Positions 61,683 through 64,000 of a stretch of 64,000 bases of DNA are shown here, one piece after another. The stretch comes from Streptomyces sp. NBC_00557 (GTDB lineage: Bacteria > Actinomycetota > Actinomycetes > Streptomycetales > Streptomycetaceae). Numbering within the stretch: the first letter of the stretch is position 1; every line of letters starts with the position of its first letter. The stretch spans positions 1,116,001 through 1,180,000 of the forward strand of contig NZ_CP107796.1 in NCBI RefSeq assembly GCF_036345995.1, given 5' to 3'. Both the position numbers and the translations under genes were made by a program. A model generated the notes under the pieces. It was given only the letters and a program-made list of their open reading frames with translations. It was not told the DNA's origin and made no database searches.

Positions 61683-62480
61683 ATGAGCACAGAGCACGTC
61701 CTCGATCACCGGCCGAGCGGTCACGCACGCGCGCGCGTACGCGAGAGCGCGAACAAGGTGCCGGAGGTCACCGTCTACTTCTGGATCATCAAGGTCCTCA
61801 CCACCGGCATGGGCGAGACCGCCTCCGACTTCCTCGCCCGTCTGCTGGGCCCGATCCCGGCGGTCGGCCTCGGCGGCCTCGCGTTCGCGGCGTCGCTCGT
61901 GCTCCAGTTCGCGGTCCGCCGGTACGTCGCCTGGATCTACTGGACGGCGATCGTCATGGTCAGCGTCTTCGGCACGATGGCCGCGGACGTGCTGCACGTG
62001 GGCCTCGGCGTCCCGTACACCCTGTCCACCCCGCTGTTCCTGATCGCCCTGGCCGCCGTCTTCGCCCTCTGGTACGCCACCGAGCGCACGCTGTCCATCC
62101 ACTCCATCCGCACCCGGCGCCGCGAGGCGTTCTACTGGGCCGCCGTCCTCGCCACGTTCGCGCTGGGCACCGCCGCGGGCGACCTCACCGCGACGATCGG
62201 CCTGGGCTACCTGGGCTCGGTCGTCCTGTTCGCCGTGGCGATCTGCGTCCCGGCCGTCGCGCACCGCGCCGGCCTGCTGGGCGCGGTGACCGCGTTCTGG
62301 ACGGCCTACGTCATCACGCGCCCGCTCGGCGCGTCCCTCGCCGACTGGATGGCCCTGCCGGGCAAGCGGGGCGGCCTGGACTGGGGCCTGGGCCCGGTGA
62401 CCCTGTCCTGGACGGTGGCGATCGTCGGGTTCGTGGCGTTCCTGGCGATGTCGCGGCGGGACACCGAGCCCGCGCTCTGA
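61683..62480 (+). CDS. COG4705-like integral membrane protein
   Basis: A 265-aa protein with about eight hydrophobic segments. It repeats an internal motif: VYFWIIKVLTTGMGETASDFL near residue 35 and YWAAVLATFALGTAAGDLTA near 155, each a TG(M)GE/D-type turn within a membrane helix. This is the COG4705 pattern, a family without known function that I recall being found near two-component or metal genes. The N-terminal 25 residues are polar and cytosolic. A PHO-box-like repeat lies upstream. Confidence 0.78.
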   Translation: MSTEHVLDHRPSGHARARVRESANKVPEVTVYFWIIKVLTTGMGETASDFLARLLGPIPAVGLGGLAFAASLVLQFAVRRYVAWIYWTAIVMVSVFGTMAADVLHVGLGVPYTLSTPLFLIALAAVFALWYATERTLSIHSIRTRRREAFYWAAVLATFALGTAAGDLTATIGLGYLGSVVLFAVAICVPAVAHRAGLLGAVTAFWTAYVITRPLGASLADWMALPGKRGGLDWGLGPVTLSWTVAIVGFVAFLAMSRRDTEPAL

Positions 62481-62500
62481 CGCTGCCCCTGGCACGCAGG

Positions 62501-62529
62501 GAGCCGGTGCCCGCACGGCGCACCGGCTC
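62501..62529 (+). terminator. Terminator after the membrane protein gene
   Basis: GAGCCGGTGC (62501-62510) pairs perfectly with GCACCGGCTC (62520-62529), 9-nt loop, 20 bases after the stop. A CCCCTG/CAGGGG outer pairing is also possible. Confidence 0.7.
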
Positions 62530-62800
62530 GCCGGCGCCGCTGAGCAGGGGCTGCGGACGGCCCGGGTCGTTTTCGAGTGCGGGCACCCGCCGGCTGTGCG
62601 GCAGCGACCAGCGGGGCGGGCCCGCGGCAGGACCGGACGGGATCGGCCCCGTGCGGCGCACCCCGTCGCGGCGCGGGGGGACGGCGTGATTTCCCCTGCT
62701 CGTTGTAGCGCCATGCCCGTGGCTGAGGTCCACAATCGAATGACGACGCGGTGATGGCCGTCGGCCCTGCTGGTGATCGGGGCCGTGGAAGGAGGCCGCC
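62530..62800. other. Upstream region of the phosphatase operon
   Basis: About 270 bases with lower GC near 62690-62750 (GTGATTTCCCCTGCTCGTTG and CACAATCGAATGACG). A promoter is expected here, but I see no clear -35/-10 or SigB-type pair. No gene is called before the small ORF at 62801. Confidence 0.5.
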
Positions 62801-62902
62801 ATGCGGCGTTCGAGTGAAGGGCTGCACGACCGGATCCGCCGTGACCGGCGAGCAGACCCGGCGACGACCGCGACCGGACGCGAGACCACCGGGCGCCGGT
62901 GA
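62801..62902 (+). CDS. 33-aa ORF translationally coupled to the phosphatase gene
   Basis: ATG 62801 is preceded by GGAAGGAGG at ideal spacing, the best ribosome-binding site in the last 2 kb. The ORF encodes 33 mostly Arg/Thr/Gly residues (MRRSSEGLHDRIRRDRRADP at the start) and ends at TGA 62900-62902. That stop overlaps the ATG of the phosphatase as TGATG, and the phosphatase start has no site of its own. The small ORF therefore probably loads ribosomes for the downstream gene. The peptide resembles nothing I know. Confidence 0.6.
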   Translation: MRRSSEGLHDRIRRDRRADPATTATGRETTGRR

Positions 62903-64000
62903 TGGTGGGAGAGACGCAGGGCGGACAGGGGAGACAGCCGAGCCCGCCGTACCTCCCCGACCTGCACATACGCCTGCGCTCCGAGCTGGGCCGGATCGAC
63001 GATCAGTTGCGCTCCCTGCTGACCTCCATGGACCGGCTCCAGTGCCTGCTGGACGCGGTGGTGGCCATCAGCCGCGAGGTGGAACTGCCCGCGGTGCTGC
63101 ACCGTATCGTGACGACCGCCATGGAGCTGGTCGGCGCCCGCTACGGAGCCCTCGGCGTGCTCGACGAGTCCGGGCAACGCCTGGAGCAGTTCATCCCGGC
63201 CGGTCTGTCCGAGCGGGAACGCGATGCCCTGTCCGACGCCGGGCTGCCTCGTGGCCTGGGCGTGCTCGGCCATCTGATCCGCTACCCCGATCCCCTGCGC
63301 ATCGACGACATCCAGGGCCACCCCTCCTCCGCCGGCTTCCCGCCCGGCCACCCGCGCCTGCACACCCTGCTCGGCGTCGCCATCACCGTGCGCGGCGAGA
63401 TCTACGGCGACCTCTATCTCTCCGAGCGGGACGACGGACAGCCCTTCGACACGCACGACGAGAACATCGTCGTCGCCCTGGCCGGCGCCGCCGGCGTCGC
63501 GATCGAGAACGCCCGCCTGTTCGAACGGATCCGTGAGGGCGCCGAGCAGTTCCAGCGGCTCCTGCTGCCCACGCTGCCCGATCTGAGGCCGTTCACCGCC
63601 GCCGCCATCTACCGGCCCGCTGCCGAGCCCAGCCAGGTCGGCGGGGACTGGTACGACGCCATCCCGCTGCCGGACGACGTCGTGGCGGTCGTCATCGGCG
63701 ACGTCGTCGGCCATGATCTGCAGGCCGCGGCCGCCATGGCCGCCACCCGCAACATGCTGCGCGCCCTCGTCTTCGACCAGAGCAGTCCGCCCGGCGCGAT
63801 CCTCTCCCAGCTCGACCGGACCCTGGAGACCGTCACGAACAGCCGCGTCACGACCACCACCCTGGCCCGCATCGAACCGGAGGGACCGGCGTGGCGGCTG
63901 TGCTGGAGCAGCGCGGGCCACGTCCCGCCCCTGCTCATCACCGGTGAGCGCCGCGTGTCCTATCTGCTCGCCGAGCCCGGACTGCCGCTCGGCGTCGACA
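62902..64000 (+). CDS. GAF domain PP2C-type (SpoIIE) serine/threonine phosphatase, 3' end outside the window
   Basis: At least 366 residues, open at the window end. A short coiled segment (about 20-50, LRSELGRIDDQLRSLLTSMDRL) precedes a GAF domain (about 50-205: LDAVVAISREVELPAVLHRIVTTAMELVGARYGALGVLDE in outline, LGHLIRYPDPLRIDDI, AITVRGEIYGDLYLSER). The SpoIIE/PP2C domain begins near 215 with QRLLLPTLP, then SQVGGDWYDAIPLPDD, VVIGDVVGHDLQAAAAMA (metal Asp residues) and SSAGHVPPLL. Such proteins act in partner-switching control of SigB-family sigma factors. An in-frame TGA at 62842 limits the start to GTG 62899 or ATG 62902. Confidence 0.9.
   Translation, partial: MVGETQGGQGRQPSPPYLPDLHIRLRSELGRIDDQLRSLLTSMDRLQCLLDAVVAISREVELPAVLHRIVTTAMELVGARYGALGVLDESGQRLEQFIPAGLSERERDALSDAGLPRGLGVLGHLIRYPDPLRIDDIQGHPSSAGFPPGHPRLHTLLGVAITVRGEIYGDLYLSERDDGQPFDTHDENIVVALAGAAGVAIENARLFERIREGAEQFQRLLLPTLPDLRPFTAAAIYRPAAEPSQVGGDWYDAIPLPDDVVAVVIGDVVGHDLQAAAAMAATRNMLRALVFDQSSPPGAILSQLDRTLETVTNSRVTTTTLARIEPEGPAWRLCWSSAGHVPPLLITGERRVSYLLAEPGLPLGVD

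Overview
The window is a stretch of high-GC actinobacterial chromosome, almost certainly Streptomyces. The signs are third-position G/C saturation with long antisense shadow frames, many GTG starts, 4-nt ATGA/GTGA gene overlaps, a monomeric NADP isocitrate dehydrogenase, a SAV2177-type methyltransferase, a GAF/SpoIIE phosphatase, a SAM-IV riboswitch and 'HIDLxRV'-type leader peptides. No phage, insertion sequence, integrase, CRISPR array or rRNA operon is visible.

Layout. 1-6.3 kb holds housekeeping genes (gene tail, MscS channel, DUF4186, icd, N-formylglutamate amidohydrolase, P450). 6.3-13.4 kb is a compact signalling/proteolysis block: an ECF-like sigma factor coupled to a 159-aa protein, a cytosolic subtilase, a divergent large CHAT (caspase-like) protease and an AAA/LuxR regulator. 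13.7-21.3 kb is a sulfur-scavenging island on the minus strand: two flavin monooxygenases of the sulfonate/sulfone type, a polar amino-acid ABC transporter and a GST-like reductase. Each transcription unit is preceded by a short Cys-containing leader peptide, and the transporter additionally by a SAM-IV riboswitch. 21.4-28.9 kb is a trans-4-hydroxyproline catabolic cluster (three-subunit D-hydroxyproline dehydrogenase, DapA-like deaminase, epimerase, GntR regulator, APC permease) with a candidate operator shared by two promoters.

29.0-47.1 kb is bounded by two tRNA-Pro(GGG) genes, identical and in the same orientation. It carries an MFS/TetR pair with double palindromic operators, a LacI-controlled polyol/inositol-like catabolic set (Fe/2OG dioxygenase, SDR, Gfo/Idh/MocA dehydrogenase, IolE-like isomerase, ribose/inositol-type ABC transporter), a GntR gene with a second sugar ABC transporter that lacks an ATPase, and an APH(6)-like kinase. 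47.2-64 kb is mixed: cobF and cobK, HAD phosphatases, a TauE-like exporter, thiolase plus acyl-CoA ligase with a divergent lipase, a Dps gene behind a SigB-like promoter, a glutamine synthetase-like/amidohydrolase (FluG-like) pair, a degenerate Nudix protein, a membrane protein behind a PHO-box-like repeat, and a PP2C phosphatase running off the window end and coupled to a 33-codon ORF.

Main points of interest: the sigma/159-aa/subtilase/CHAT/LuxR block, the three leader peptides plus riboswitch, the dioxygenase-containing inositol-like cluster, and a repeated leaderless-promoter design (TANNNT, 6-7 nt, start codon). All functional calls come from reading motifs by eye; no database search was run.
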